Source of the DNA: an uncultured Bacteroidales bacterium
GTDB taxonomy: Bacteria > Bacteroidota > Bacteroidia > Bacteroidales > F082
Assembly (NCBI GenBank): GCA_946410535.1
Contig: CAMKAR010000032.1
Coordinates: forward strand, 1 to 11,621
Length of the DNA: 11,621 bases
Direction: 5' to 3'
Both the position numbers and the translations under genes were made by a program. Below the pieces are notes generated by a model, which ran no database searches, was not told the origin of the DNA, and was given only the letters and a program-made list of their open reading frames with translations. Below, one piece after another: positions 1 through 6,519 of the stretch. Position 1 is the first letter of the stretch; each line of letters opens with the position of its first letter.

Positions 1-247
1 CATGAAGGCTTTCGAGACGCACGACACGGTATTGGTCGTCGCCCACGGCAATAGCCTTCGCGGTGTCGTCAAAGTGCTGAAAGGCATGAGCAACGACGAA
101 ATCATCGCCTTCAACATCCCGACGGGCATCCCTTACGTCTTCGAGTTCGACGACTCAATGAAGCTCCAGAAGGACTTCTTCCTCGGCGACCCCGAGAAGG
201 TGGCCGCACTGATGGCCGCTGTCGCCAATCAAGGCAAGGCGAAGTAA
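1..247 (+). CDS. gpmA: 2,3-bisphosphoglycerate-dependent phosphoglycerate mutase, C-terminal part
   Basis: This enzyme interconverts 3- and 2-phosphoglycerate in cytoplasmic glycolysis and gluconeogenesis. Only about 81 C-terminal residues are present, because the gene runs off the left edge; base 1 is the last base of a codon and the ATG at 2-4 is probably an internal methionine. The visible part contains the family signature AHGNSLR, whose His (codon 44-46) is the second catalytic histidine of the histidine-phosphatase superfamily. It is followed by NIPTGIPYVFEFDD, which matches the conserved NIPTGxPLVYELD segment of GpmA, and a final FLGD motif. The full protein is normally about 250 residues. 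The stop is TAA at 245-247. It is convergent with the Omp85-like gene, across a repeat-filled gap. The family call is firm; nothing can be said about its promoter. Confidence 0.93.
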   Translation, partial: MKAFETHDTVLVVAHGNSLRGVVKVLKGMSNDEIIAFNIPTGIPYVFEFDDSMKLQKDFFLGDPEKVAALMAAVANQGKAK

Positions 248-434
248 GGAAAACAAATCTGTTACAAATCTCCCGCAAATCTTTTGGACGCACTTTGCGT
301 CATTGCGAGCGATAAGCGAAGCAATCCAGAACCTAAAGTTTTGCCTGGATTGCTTCGTTGTTCCTCCTCGCAATGACGACAAGCGACAGAAAGGATAAAG
401 CTATTTGTATAAGATTTATGGCAGATTTGTTTCC
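248..434. repeat. composite dyad-symmetric intergenic element (outer arms)
   Basis: This element fills nearly the whole gap between the convergent stops of gpmA (247) and the Omp85-like gene (440). Bases 251-271 and 412-432 form an inverted repeat matching at 18 of 21 positions, with the flanking GG/CC (248-249 and 433-434) also paired after a one-base bulge. The left arm carries CAAATCT three times at exact 11-bp spacing (254-260, 265-271, 276-282). The right arm carries the mirror set on the other strand (CAAATCT 423-429, TAAATCT 412-418, CAAATAG 401-407), also at 11-bp steps. All three pairs share the same centre near 341.5. No transposase or coding sequence lies inside. It could be a non-autonomous palindromic repeat (REP- or MITE-like) or a structured intergenic terminator or attenuator. 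Confidence 0.7.
298..378. repeat. inner palindromic repeat, CATTGCGAG...GCAATCC class
   Basis: Bases 298-309 (CGTCATTGCGAG) pair perfectly with 367-378. Bases 317-329 (CGAAGCAATCCAG) pair perfectly with 345-357. An asymmetric internal loop (310-316 against 358-366) and an apical loop of about 15 bases complete the hairpin. The two arm sequences resemble a widely dispersed bacterial palindromic repeat that I recall from many unrelated genomes, usually between genes and often mis-annotated as small proteins starting MSSLRGGTTKQS; exactly such a spurious frame exists here on the minus strand. A separate small perfect hairpin (287-292 with 296-301) overlaps the left foot of the large one and could compete with it. 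There is no T-run after either side, so a simple intrinsic terminator is not evident. Confidence 0.85.
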
Positions 435-439
435 GAAAA

Positions 440-1780
440 TCAGAAAACGTAATTAAACCCCACAAACGTCTTCAGTTTCTCGCCGTCGCGGTTGTCTAAG
501 GCGCGACCTAAGTCGACGGACACAACGAGGTTGCGGTTCATGATGAGCTTGAGGCCCGCGCCGGCGCTCATGTGGACGCTTTCTTTGTTGCCACTATAGT
601 AGACGGGCATCATTTCTGTGGTAGGAGTTTCTGCTGCGATCATCTCTTCCTCGCGGAATTTTTGCGTCACCATGCCCGCATCGAAGAAAGGAGTCAGGGC
701 AACGGTCCAGTTTTGGTTGATGAACTTGAAGCCCACGATGCGCCAGCGCAGTTCCACATTGGCCAAGGCGAAACCCTCGCCAATCACGCCATTGCGATTC
801 ACGCCGCGCATGGTTACGGCACCGCCCAAACCTTCGGTGTACATCTTCTGGAAGAACATGGTATTCAGGTTGTTGATCATATACCACGGTGTTTGGCCCA
901 CGATGCGGTTTTGGACGCCGAGGCGATAGGCCAACGTTAGTTTGTCCTTATACAATGGGATGAAATGCCGCCAAAGGAAGGTGAACGACAGGTTGCTGTA
1001 GCCCTTGCGGTCAATAAAATCGGGCGAGCCTACCAATGTGGCTTCGGCGTAGATGCCCTTTGTTGGGTCGCTGTTGTGGTCGCGGCTGTCGTAAACCATG
1101 CCGAGACGGATTTGGGTCGTGTTGCCACCTCGGGCCTCATCTTCCTTGATGATGTCCGCGTTCACATAGTTCTCATACAGCGTCACTTGGTTTTCATAGC
1201 CTTCCATGTTGATACGGTCGACTTTGGTGTTGTAGTAGGCCAATCCTGCCGTCCAGTTGAGGTTAGGCACGCCGAAGAACGGCCTTTGCATGCTGCCCAC
1301 AAAGCGGAATTGGTTGCGGTTGATGAAGTGGTAGCCGCTTTTGACGCCTTCAATGCCCGCGTAGGGATCGAAAGTGCTGGCTTCGAAGCCGTTGAAGCCG
1401 AAGAACTCGTATTTCTTGGCGTAGAAATAGGTCACATCGAAGAAAAGTTTGGTGTCCTTGATGACGTAAGGCAAGTCGCTGTAGAAGCGGAACACGCCCG
1501 AGCCTTTCGTGTAGCGCGAGGCCTCCACGTTGAACTTGTAGTCGTAGCGAGGATAGCGCGAGCCGTCGCCAAAGTTGAAGATGTCGCAAGTCACGCCATA
1601 CTGGAAGCCCAAGTCGGCATCGTAGCCCACCACGGGCAATGGACCGAAGTTCCAGCCTTTCTTGATGATTTCGCCTTTCTCGTTGTAGGTCTTTTCTTTC
1701 TTGGCTTTCTTAGGTTTGTCTTGCGCGAAGCTGCCCACTGTGAGGAACAGAGTGAGCAGTAGGAGGATTGTTTTTTTCAT
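440..1780 (-). CDS. POTRA-less Omp85-superfamily outer-membrane beta-barrel protein
   Basis: This is an outer-membrane barrel of 446 residues with a signal peptide MKKTILLLLTLFLTVGSFAQ, followed directly by a Lys-rich linker (DKPKKAKKEK) and then barrel sequence. It shows Omp85/BamA (bacterial surface antigen, D15) hallmarks: the loop-6-like MRGV at residues 324-327 (family V/MRGF-type), a following acidic-aromatic strand (ANVELRWR), a late strand pattern GLKLIMNRNLVVSVDLGRA, and a terminal Phe in a final beta strand. At about 420 mature residues there is no room for POTRA domains, so it is not BamA itself. Related short Omp85 proteins are common in Bacteroidota, with mostly unknown roles. 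An in-frame upstream ATG at 1861 would add 27 residues, but it lies upstream of the promoter and before the signal peptide, so 1780 is preferred. The gene is divergent from porZ. Confidence 0.8.
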   Translation of the reverse strand: MKKTILLLLTLFLTVGSFAQDKPKKAKKEKTYNEKGEIIKKGWNFGPLPVVGYDADLGFQYGVTCDIFNFGDGSRYPRYDYKFNVEASRYTKGSGVFRFYSDLPYVIKDTKLFFDVTYFYAKKYEFFGFNGFEASTFDPYAGIEGVKSGYHFINRNQFRFVGSMQRPFFGVPNLNWTAGLAYYNTKVDRINMEGYENQVTLYENYVNADIIKEDEARGGNTTQIRLGMVYDSRDHNSDPTKGIYAEATLVGSPDFIDRKGYSNLSFTFLWRHFIPLYKDKLTLAYRLGVQNRIVGQTPWYMINNLNTMFFQKMYTEGLGGAVTMRGVNRNGVIGEGFALANVELRWRIVGFKFINQNWTVALTPFFDAGMVTQKFREEEMIAAETPTTEMMPVYYSGNKESVHMSAGAGLKLIMNRNLVVSVDLGRALDNRDGEKLKTFVGFNYVF

Positions 1781-1810
1781 ATTGTGGCCCTTTTTGAAAT
1801 TTAAGTAGTG

Positions 1811-1840
1811 CAAAATTATGAAATAATGCAATCCATCAAA
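1811..1840 (-). promoter_or_regulatory. Bacteroidota-type promoter for the Omp85-like gene
   Basis: On the minus strand, TTTG (1840-1837) is followed after 18 bases by TAATTTTG (1818-1811), which fits the phylum consensus TTTG...TAnnTTTG. Transcription would start near 1804, giving a leader of about 24 bases before the ATG at 1780. This placement argues against the upstream in-frame start at 1861. Confidence 0.6.
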
Positions 1841-1909
1841 GAAAATGTTCCATAAAACCATGTCATCTCCCTATAATTTCGTAATTTTACCGCCCAAATT
1901 CATCAACCT

Positions 1910-4234
1910 ATGAAGAAACTCAATTTTCTTACGCTCATCATAGCATCGCTCCTTTCAATGACCGCTTCCGCGCAAGACGGCGTCGGCATCGGCAACTGGC
2001 GCACCCACCTGCCCTACCAAAGGGTCATCGACGTGGAACCTGTCGGCAACAAGGTTTATGCCGCCACCCAGTTCGAGCTGTTTTACTACGACACAGAGGA
2101 CAACTCAATCAATATCCTCAACAAAATCAATGGGTTGTCGGACATCGGCATCAGCACGATAGCCTACAACGAGAGCCAACGCAAGCTGTTTGTGGCCTAC
2201 ACCAACGCCAACGTCGACCTCATCTACAATGATGGCACCGTCAAAAACATGAGCGACATCAAGAAAAAGGACATCGTTGGCAACAAGAACATCAACAACA
2301 TCTTCTTCGACGGCGACTTGGCCTATGTGGCTTGCGGCTTCGGCATCGTCGTTTTCGACCTCAAGAAAGAAGAGGTGAAAGACACCTACTACATTGGCAA
2401 CCAAGGCGATGCCGTGAACGTCACCGACATAGCCTTCTTCAACGGGAAGATTTATGCCTGCACCGACGACGGCATGTATTACGCCGCTTTGGATGCCCAA
2501 AACCTTGCCAACTATGCCTCATGGCATTTCGACAACAGCCTCATCCATCCCCACTTGGCCTACAACGCGATGGAAGTCTTCAACGGCAAGCTCTACCTCA
2601 ACTACGACGGCGGCTTCAATGCCGACACACTGTTTGTCTTCGACGGCAGCCACTGGGGCTATTCGAGGAAAAACGAAGTCAGCCAGAGGTACGAGCTGCG
2701 TGCCTACGACGACCGTTTCCTCGTCAGCTACCGCTACGCCGTGAAGAAATTCGACCGCGACATGAACGAGGTGCTCAACATCTACTCGCCCGGCGGCAGC
2801 ATCCTGCCCCTCTCGTCGGCCATCGACAACAAAGGCAACTATTGGATTGGCGACGCAAGGCGCGGCCTCGTCATGACCTCCGACGGGTGGAACAACATGG
2901 ACGTGAAACCCAACGGCCCCGCCTCGAAAAACGTGTTTGAACTGCAAGCCTGCGGCGACCAAGTGTGGATTGCCACCGGAGGCCATGCCTCCAACTGGAG
3001 CAAACGCTACATGAAAGAAGGCGTGGCGCGATTCGACGGCTCATGGACCATCTTCAACAGCATCACCATGCCCGACGAACTTGAGGACTATTCCGACTTC
3101 ATTTGCACTGCCACCAACCCCAACGACCCATCGGTCACCTATGTGGGCACCTGGGGCAGCGGCCTGCTCAAGTTCAAGGACAACGAACTCGTTGATGTGT
3201 TCAATGCCGACAACAGCACGCTCGACTATTGGGTGCAAGACCCGTCGCTCATCAACATCAGCGGCCTTGGCTTCGACAGCAAAGGCAACCTTTGGGTGGT
3301 CAACACCGGAGCCATCAACCTCCTGTCGGCCCTCGAACCCAACGGCACCTGGCATTCCTTCAACTTGGGCGGCAGCCTGAGCGGCATCGACATCGGCACG
3401 CTGCTCATCGACCAAAACGACTACAAATGGATCACGCGACGCAACGGTGAAGTCATCGTATTCAACGACAACGGCACTTTGGACAACCCCGCTGACGACC
3501 AAACCGTCAACCTCAACACGGCCCAAGGCAACGGCAAGCTCCTCGGCTCCGTCAACTGCCTTGCCGTCGACAACCAAGGCAACGTGTGGGCAGGCACCGA
3601 CAAAGGCCCGTGCGTCTTTTCCGACACCAAGAAAATCTTCAGTGGCTCCAATTTCGACGCCACGCAAGTGAAAGTGCCTCGCAACGACGGCACACAACAA
3701 TTCGACTACCTCTTCGACGGCTCCAATGTGCTTTCGATGGCCTCAATCAAAGGGTCCGAACAAATCTGGTTCGGCCTCGAGTCGGGAGTCTATCTCATGT
3801 CGCTCGAAGGCAACCCAAAAGAAATCCATTACTTCAACACGACCAACAGCCCGTTGCTCGACAACGCCGTCACCACCATGGCCGTCGACAAGAGCGGCGA
3901 GGTGTTTTTCGGCACTGCCAACGGCATCATCTCCTATCGAGGCGAAGCCGCCACACCCGAGCCTTACGTCAGCGATGTGGTGGCCTATCCCAATCCGGTG
4001 AGGCCTGGCTATTCGGGTTTCGTCGGTATCAAAGGATTGGTATCCAATTCGTTGGTGAGAATCACCACCGTCAACGGGGCTTTCGTCACCCAACTGATTT
4101 CGGAAGGCGGTCAGGCCGTTTGGGACTGCACCGACATCAACGGCGTGAAGGTGCAGCCCGGCGTCTATCTCATCTTCACCAGCACCAAGCAAGGCACCGA
4201 CAAGTTTGCCACCAAGATCCTCATCCAAAATTGA
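1910..4234 (+). CDS. porZ: PorZ-like type IX secretion system protein (two-propeller, sorting-domain-like C-terminus)
   Basis: This is a 774-residue exported protein. Residues 1-22 form a signal peptide ending TASAQ. Residues of roughly 25-670 are repeated beta-propeller blades, with many recurrences of D-x-x-G-N-x-W-x-G/V and G-x-x-Y-A-type turns, as in the two N-terminal propellers of PorZ. Residues about 686-774 form a T9SS sorting-domain-like beta sandwich (YPNPVRPGY at 693 onward, then WDCTDINGVKVQPGVYLI, ending KILIQN). The opening GIGNWRTHLPYQ with nearby KVYAAT also fits PorZ. In Porphyromonas gingivalis PorZ is part of the cell-surface attachment complex that delivers anionic LPS to the PorU sortase. 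The length agrees with the size I recall for that protein. It overlaps recO by one base. The upstream region holds only imperfect -7 matches (TAATTTCG 1874-1881, TAATTTTA 1882-1889). The alternative is a generic sorting-domain propeller protein. Confidence 0.82.
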   Translation: MKKLNFLTLIIASLLSMTASAQDGVGIGNWRTHLPYQRVIDVEPVGNKVYAATQFELFYYDTEDNSINILNKINGLSDIGISTIAYNESQRKLFVAYTNANVDLIYNDGTVKNMSDIKKKDIVGNKNINNIFFDGDLAYVACGFGIVVFDLKKEEVKDTYYIGNQGDAVNVTDIAFFNGKIYACTDDGMYYAALDAQNLANYASWHFDNSLIHPHLAYNAMEVFNGKLYLNYDGGFNADTLFVFDGSHWGYSRKNEVSQRYELRAYDDRFLVSYRYAVKKFDRDMNEVLNIYSPGGSILPLSSAIDNKGNYWIGDARRGLVMTSDGWNNMDVKPNGPASKNVFELQACGDQVWIATGGHASNWSKRYMKEGVARFDGSWTIFNSITMPDELEDYSDFICTATNPNDPSVTYVGTWGSGLLKFKDNELVDVFNADNSTLDYWVQDPSLINISGLGFDSKGNLWVVNTGAINLLSALEPNGTWHSFNLGGSLSGIDIGTLLIDQNDYKWITRRNGEVIVFNDNGTLDNPADDQTVNLNTAQGNGKLLGSVNCLAVDNQGNVWAGTDKGPCVFSDTKKIFSGSNFDATQVKVPRNDGTQQFDYLFDGSNVLSMASIKGSEQIWFGLESGVYLMSLEGNPKEIHYFNTTNSPLLDNAVTTMAVDKSGEVFFGTANGIISYRGEAATPEPYVSDVVAYPNPVRPGYSGFVGIKGLVSNSLVRITTVNGAFVTQLISEGGQAVWDCTDINGVKVQPGVYLIFTSTKQGTDKFATKILIQN

Positions 4235-4959
4235 TGGACGACAACATCCAAGGCATCGTCCTGCAAGGCATCCGCTATGGCGACACCAGCTTGATTGTGA
4301 AGGTATTCACCCGCAATTTCGGCTTGCGTTCCTACATGGTGAAAGGGGCTTTCAACCGTAACGCGAAAAACCGTGCCGCCCTGTTCCAGAACTTGCACCT
4401 TATTAATTATATAGAGGCTGGACGACCCAACAAAGGCACTTTGGGCTACTTGAAAGACGTACAGTTGGCCACCGTCTACCAAAGCATCCCTTTTGTGATG
4501 AACAAAAGTGCCATATTGATGTATATCAGCGAATTGTTAACCAAGACAATAACCGAACAGGAGCAAAACGAAGCGTTGTACGACTTCATTGTCAGGTCGT
4601 TGCAGTGGCTCGACTTGGTGGAACAAGACTATGCCAATTTCCCCTTGTTTTTCACCTTGGAGCTGACCCGCCATTTGGGGTTCTACCCCAAAGACAACCA
4701 CGCCAACGGCTTTTGCTTCGACATGATGGAGGGATCGTTTGCCCACGACTATCCGCTGCATCCCTATTACTTCGATGCCGAAACGGCGGCCATGCTGTCG
4801 AAGATGCTCAACACAGGCATCGACGAGGCATGCCGCATTCCATTGCGGGTGAGCCAACGTCGCGAGCTGCTCGACGGGCTTATCACTTTCATGCGGCTCC
4901 ATGCCCCTGTGATGAACGACTTCCGCTCGCACGAGGTGCTCAAAACGGTATTGGAATGA
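4234..4959 (+). CDS. recO: DNA repair protein RecO
   Basis: RecO is the 241-residue cytoplasmic recombination mediator of the RecFOR pathway, which helps load RecA onto SSB-coated single strands and promotes annealing. The N-terminal OB-fold is recognisable (QGIVLQGIRYGDTSLIVKVFTRNFG, then SYMVKGAF and a basic stretch with RAALFQ), followed by the all-alpha C-terminal region (LELTRHLGFYP is typical). The usual four-cysteine zinc site of some RecO proteins is absent; a single Cys remains in GFCFD. The start is set by TGATG, in which the porZ stop (4232-4234) and the recO ATG (4234-4236) share one base, implying translational coupling. The frame is open far upstream (from 3586), but that stretch is the out-of-frame shadow of porZ. 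I recall porZ next to recO in other Bacteroidota, which supports both calls. Confidence 0.9.
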   Translation: MDDNIQGIVLQGIRYGDTSLIVKVFTRNFGLRSYMVKGAFNRNAKNRAALFQNLHLINYIEAGRPNKGTLGYLKDVQLATVYQSIPFVMNKSAILMYISELLTKTITEQEQNEALYDFIVRSLQWLDLVEQDYANFPLFFTLELTRHLGFYPKDNHANGFCFDMMEGSFAHDYPLHPYYFDAETAAMLSKMLNTGIDEACRIPLRVSQRRELLDGLITFMRLHAPVMNDFRSHEVLKTVLE

Positions 4960-4986
4960 AAAAAGCCAACCCTGAAGGCTGGCTTT
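4959..4986. terminator. bidirectional intrinsic terminator between recO and the coiled-coil gene
   Basis: AAAGCCAACC (4962-4971) pairs with GGCTGGCTTT (4977-4986) with one mismatch, around a five-base loop. On the minus strand the hairpin is followed by six T residues (complement of 4964-4959), a good terminator 26 bases after the coiled-coil gene stop. On the plus strand it is followed by a weaker CTTTCGTGTTT and starts right at the recO stop. It serves both convergent genes. Confidence 0.75.
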
Positions 4987-5012
4987 CGTGTTTGCAGAAC
5001 CATTCCCAACAC

Positions 5013-5924
5013 TTACTTCAAGTCGATGGTGGTTTGGCCGATCAGCTTGCCGCCTTGCTCATAGACGTCGATGAAATAGGTGCCTGGCATCATTTGGTAG
5101 TTGTCGGACTTGACGTAGTAGGCCCTCACAGGTGTTTCCTTGCCGTCATAGTTGACACGCACAAGCTCGGTGAACTGCAAGGTCTCGCCATTGGCTTGGA
5201 AGGAATACTCGTCGCCCTTGCCCTTGCTGATGATGGCACGTCTGGGGTCGGCGATGCGCACATAAAACAGCTTCGTACCAGGCTCGATGAGGTCGTTGGC
5301 TGCCACGGTGAAGTCAATCCTGATGCGCTCGGCGCGGTCGGCGCGGTCGGTGCTTGTCTCTTTCCCCCCACCCTTGAAGCGCACGGCCTGGGCTGAGTAA
5401 TTGTAGAGTTTCATGGTGGCTGCCTGGCTCACCTTGTTGGCCAATTCTTCCTTTTGACGGGTAAGATTGGTGTTTTGACGGCGTTCGGCCTGGTATTCTT
5501 CGCGGATGCGTTCGTTCTCGGCCACAAGCTCACGGTTGACGGTATAGAGCGAGTCCATCTGGCGGACGTATTTCTGTGCTATGTTCTGAAGCGAGGCCAC
5601 TTTCTTCTTGATGCGATAGTAATCCCACTGAGAATCAAGAAGTTTCTTGATTTCGACGGCATCGGCTTGGATGATGCTGTCTTTCTCGGCCAGCTCCTGG
5701 CTCAGTTCGCCATAGCTCTCTTTCAGCTTGTTGTGGACTTTCATCAAGCTGTCCACTTCGGCCTGGAAATCCATGCGTTGCATCTCCTTCTCGGTCTCAA
5801 GCTGCTCAAGGTCTCCTTTCATGGAATTGTTGCGCACCAAAAGAAACACCAAAGTGATGGCTAACACGCCAAGCATGGCATAGAGCCATATCGGTTGATT
5901 CGATTTCTTGTTTTCTGAACTCAT
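5013..5924 (-). CDS. membrane-anchored coiled-coil protein of unknown function
   Basis: I do not recognise a named family. The 303-residue protein has a short polar N-terminus (MSSENKKSNQP), one membrane segment at about residues 12-30 (IWLYAMLGVLAITLVFLLV), and a long charged coiled-coil region of about 32-170 rich in E, K, Q and L with heptad-like spacing. It ends in a compact, probably beta-rich domain from about 172 to the end (KLYNYSAQAVRF, KLFYVRIADPRR, MMPGTYFIDVYEQGGKLIGQTTIDLK). With a positive segment after the membrane helix, topology is uncertain; an inner-membrane anchor with a periplasmic or cytoplasmic rod is possible. A nine-base tandem duplication (5331-5348) encodes part of the DRADRAER stretch. 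It lies 62 bases downstream of the UpxY-like gene and has its own candidate promoter, so a link to the export operon is plausible but unproven. Confidence 0.85.
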   Translation of the reverse strand: MSSENKKSNQPIWLYAMLGVLAITLVFLLVRNNSMKGDLEQLETEKEMQRMDFQAEVDSLMKVHNKLKESYGELSQELAEKDSIIQADAVEIKKLLDSQWDYYRIKKKVASLQNIAQKYVRQMDSLYTVNRELVAENERIREEYQAERRQNTNLTRQKEELANKVSQAATMKLYNYSAQAVRFKGGGKETSTDRADRAERIRIDFTVAANDLIEPGTKLFYVRIADPRRAIISKGKGDEYSFQANGETLQFTELVRVNYDGKETPVRAYYVKSDNYQMMPGTYFIDVYEQGGKLIGQTTIDLK

Positions 5925-5948
5925 GACTTATTCGTTTAAAATTCTCTG

Positions 5949-5982
5949 CAAAAATAGTAATAATCTTTCAATGGACGGCAAA
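5949..5982 (-). promoter_or_regulatory. candidate Bacteroidota-type promoter for the coiled-coil gene
   Basis: On the minus strand, TTTG (5982-5979) is followed after 22 bases by TATTTTTG (5956-5949), an exact TAnnTTTG -7 box. The spacing is slightly longer than typical. It lies just after the UpxY-like stop codon and 25 bases before the ATG at 5924, so the gene may be expressed independently of the upstream export operon. Confidence 0.5.
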
Positions 5983-5986
5983 ATCG

Positions 5987-6511
5987 TCATTCTTCGCAAG
6001 GCTCCACCTTCGCCCTCGGTATGTTGACGGGGATGTATTGCCCGACCACCTCAATATACACCAGCAGTTGGCGCTTGTTGCGGATGGTGTGGAGGCGGCC
6101 TTTGAGGTTCTTCATCGGCCCGTTGATGATCCTGACCATCTGACCCACCTTCAGGTCCTCGTTGTTATCCAACTTGAACCCTTCGCCTCGTTCGTAATCC
6201 TGGACGAATTTCCTAATGGCCAAGATTTGGTTTTCGGGCACGACCACTGGCTTGTTCTCGAACCTGACGAACTTCACCACGCCAAACACATTGAGGATGG
6301 TGATATATTCCCTGTCGTTGGAATACACGAACACATAGGACTTGAAAAGCGGCTCCTCCACTTTCTTGCGCCTGTCGCTCCATTGCTTGACCTGCGTTAT
6401 GAGGGGTAGATAAGCCTTGAAGCCCATCTCCTCAAGCTGCGAAAGTACCTTCTTTTCGGCCCGCGACTTGACGTAAAGGGCATGCCAATGCCTTGTTTCG
6501 TGACTGTCCAT
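5987..6511 (-). CDS. UpxY-like NusG-family transcription antiterminator
   Basis: This 174-residue NusG paralogue binds elongating RNA polymerase through its NGN domain and suppresses pausing or termination in target operons, typically capsule or exopolysaccharide ones in Bacteroidota. The NGN domain spans about residues 6-105 (HWHALYVKSRAEKKV, then the Gly-Phe, AYLPL and KSYVFVY segments) and a KOW-like module about 115-170 (VGQMVRIINGPMKNLKGRL). It follows the tyrosine kinase gene. Two starts are possible: GTG at 6523, which overlaps the kinase stop in a GTGA arrangement, and ATG at 6511, four codons later. I chose the ATG because it is the commoner codon and leaves an intact NGN domain. Being small and encoded last in the export operon, it could act on this operon or elsewhere. 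The alternative is housekeeping NusG, but the sequence is closer to specialised paralogues and no secE/rplK neighbours are present. Confidence 0.85.
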   Translation of the reverse strand: MDSHETRHWHALYVKSRAEKKVLSQLEEMGFKAYLPLITQVKQWSDRRKKVEEPLFKSYVFVYSNDREYITILNVFGVVKFVRFENKPVVVPENQILAIRKFVQDYERGEGFKLDNNEDLKVGQMVRIINGPMKNLKGRLHTIRNKRQLLVYIEVVGQYIPVNIPRAKVEPCEE

Positions 6512-6519
6512 TGCTTGCG

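Noticed and set aside
298..378. Intrinsic terminator for gpmA
   Set aside because: The hairpin is strong, but neither strand has a T-run after it, so it is listed as a repeat rather than a terminator.
155..382. A 75-codon minus-strand frame starting MSSLRGGTTKQS
   Set aside because: It is the typical spurious translation of the palindromic repeat at 298-378 and runs into the coding part of gpmA on the opposite strand.
965..1762. A 265-codon plus-strand frame opposite the Omp85-like gene, ending with HCEEQSEQ, reminiscent of translated CATTGCGAGG-type repeats
   Set aside because: The bases at about 1735-1770 encode the signal peptide of the Omp85-like protein on the other strand; the likeness to the repeat is chance and there is no palindrome.
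3586..4233. A 216-codon in-frame extension upstream of recO
   Set aside because: It overlaps porZ in another frame, reads as Arg/His-rich shadow sequence, and the RecO fold begins exactly at the ATG at 4234.
5331..5348. Tandem nine-base duplication GGCGCGGTC in the coiled-coil gene
   Set aside because: Two copies only, in frame and coding for a DRA repeat; too short to call a repeat element.
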